Shown: positions 33,957-34,669 of the stretch, piece after piece
How positions within the stretch are numbered: position 1 is the first letter of the stretch
How the letters are laid out: every line of letters starts with the position of its first letter
Origin: Herminiimonas sp.
GTDB taxonomy: Bacteria; Pseudomonadota; Gammaproteobacteria; Burkholderiales; Burkholderiaceae
Length of the DNA: 34,669 nucleotides
NCBI GenBank assembly: GCA_014377155.1
Contig: JACMQD010000176.1
Location: 1 to 34,669, forward strand
Direction: 5' to 3'
Made by a program: the position numbers and the translations under genes
The notes under the pieces: generated by a model
What the model was told of the DNA's origin: nothing
What the model saw: the letters and a program-made list of their open reading frames with translations, nothing else
Databases searched by the model: none

Positions 33957-34669
33957 ATGACTTCTGCTACCGCTCAAAACACGGGTTTGTTCCCTTTACG
34001 GCAACGCACTGGTACGGCCGCTTTCCACATGTCGACAAAGGCTGTCGGCATGGGTTTAAGCGACCTTGAAAAGCTGACAGCCAAAGAAGGCGTGATGTTG
34101 GTTGCCAAAATGTTGTGGGGCTCGGCCAAGGTGATGCCGTGCCCTCATTGCGGAACCATTGACTCACACTATTGGCGACTGAAAGAGCTACGCTGGAAAT
34201 GTGCCGGCTGTGACAAGGGCTTCTCTGTCACATCGGGAACAGTGCTGGCCGACCGCAAACTTCCTTTGCTGACGATTCTCAAAATTGCATATTTATGGTC
34301 AACCGGTGCGTCTGGAAAACCCTCACTGCAGCTGCGTCGCGACTACAACGTTTCATACCCTACGATGTTTTGCCTGGCCCACAAACTGCGTGAAGGACTG
34401 CTACGGGGGCATAACGAGGGCATCATGTGCGGCGTTGTCGAAATGGACGGCATGGACGTCCTCGGCCGCGGATACAAGGAAAAGCGCAACCGAGTCGCTA
34501 GAAAAAGCGTACGGGGCAAGCCAGCAATTCCCGAACACCTTCTGAAGCCGGAGGACGACGATGAACTTTTTGGCCCTCCTTTGCCACCTAAATTCGGCAA
34601 GGCTGAAAAACAGCATCCGGACCGACGCGTGATGATTTCGATGCGGCAGCGGAGTGTAAGCAAGGGGCT
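33957..34669 (+). CDS. IS1595/ISXO2-type transposase, cut by window edge
   Basis: At least 237 residues, running off the right edge. A zinc ribbon has Cys62, Cys65, Cys82 and Cys85 (CPHC, 16 residues, CAGC), followed by the RWKCAGCDKGFSVTSGTVLADRKLP stretch that marks ISXO2-type transposases. The first catalytic Asp is probably Asp164 in VVEMDGMDVLG, in place of the usual VEVDE; a long basic and acidic insert (residues about 175-220) follows and the remaining DDE residues lie outside the window. IS1595 elements make their transposase from one gene; here it is the third of three overlapping or adjacent genes, so the element carries extra genes or the transposase has been recruited to another use. 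I see no terminal inverted repeat in 32737-32940. Confidence 0.78.
   Translation, partial: MTSATAQNTGLFPLRQRTGTAAFHMSTKAVGMGLSDLEKLTAKEGVMLVAKMLWGSAKVMPCPHCGTIDSHYWRLKELRWKCAGCDKGFSVTSGTVLADRKLPLLTILKIAYLWSTGASGKPSLQLRRDYNVSYPTMFCLAHKLREGLLRGHNEGIMCGVVEMDGMDVLGRGYKEKRNRVARKSVRGKPAIPEHLLKPEDDDELFGPPLPPKFGKAEKQHPDRRVMISMRQRSVSKG

Overview
The window looks like DNA from a betaproteobacterium of the order Burkholderiales, most likely family Oxalobacteraceae (Massilia, Janthinobacterium or Herbaspirillum type). This is inferred from the GC-rich core genes with strong C/G third positions, from protein families I associate with Burkholderiales (the 12.3-13.0 kb HTH pair, a BPSL0761-type protein, DUF6471), and from the style of the core genes (YgiQ, DegQ, TctE/QseC-type kinase, ModBC). 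No rRNA, tRNA or CRISPR array was seen.

The layout has three blocks. (1) Positions 1-3.8 kb are a replicon backbone: a ParA ATPase running off the left edge, an iteron origin (six 16-bp iterons, five on an exact 22-bp period, a DnaA box and an AT-rich repeat), a Rep_3-family initiator, and a tyrosine recombinase with altered catalytic positions next to an 11-bp inverted repeat. Such a block belongs on a plasmid, megaplasmid or chromid, or marks an integrated one. (2) Positions 3.9-25.7 kb are GC-rich, chromosome-like genes: a secreted Ala/Lys-rich protein, AcuI/YhdH-type reductase, DegQ-type protease with a two-component system, DUF2237 protein, sorbosone dehydrogenase-like protein, flavin reductase, an inverted pair of HTH proteins, YgiQ radical SAM enzyme, a Cache-PAS-GGDEF-EAL protein, an eamA-dimop-modB-modC operon, an exonuclease/GIY-YIG fusion, a BamE-like lipoprotein and a methyltransferase. 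(3) Positions 25.8-34.7 kb are visibly less GC-rich and accessory in character: a hybrid histidine kinase divergent from a PAS-GGDEF-EAL protein, a DUF2726 protein, a LexA-like repressor under a near-consensus SOS box with a short tail of small genes, a DUF6471 protein, and a three-gene operon ending in an IS1595/ISXO2-type transposase cut by the right edge.

Genes that probably work together: ParA, iterons and Rep (maintenance of the replicon); the response regulator, sensor kinase and DegQ protease, with a PmrA/QseB-type direct repeat 60 bp upstream of the protease (envelope stress); Mop-ModB-ModC (molybdate import and storage, but no ModA here); the divergent kinase and c-di-GMP protein sharing a TTACA/TGTAA operator-like region; and the LexA-like repressor with its downstream small ORFs (a damage-inducible cassette). 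The least explained parts are the LexA cassette at 31.1-32.5 kb and the transposase operon at 32.9-34.7 kb.
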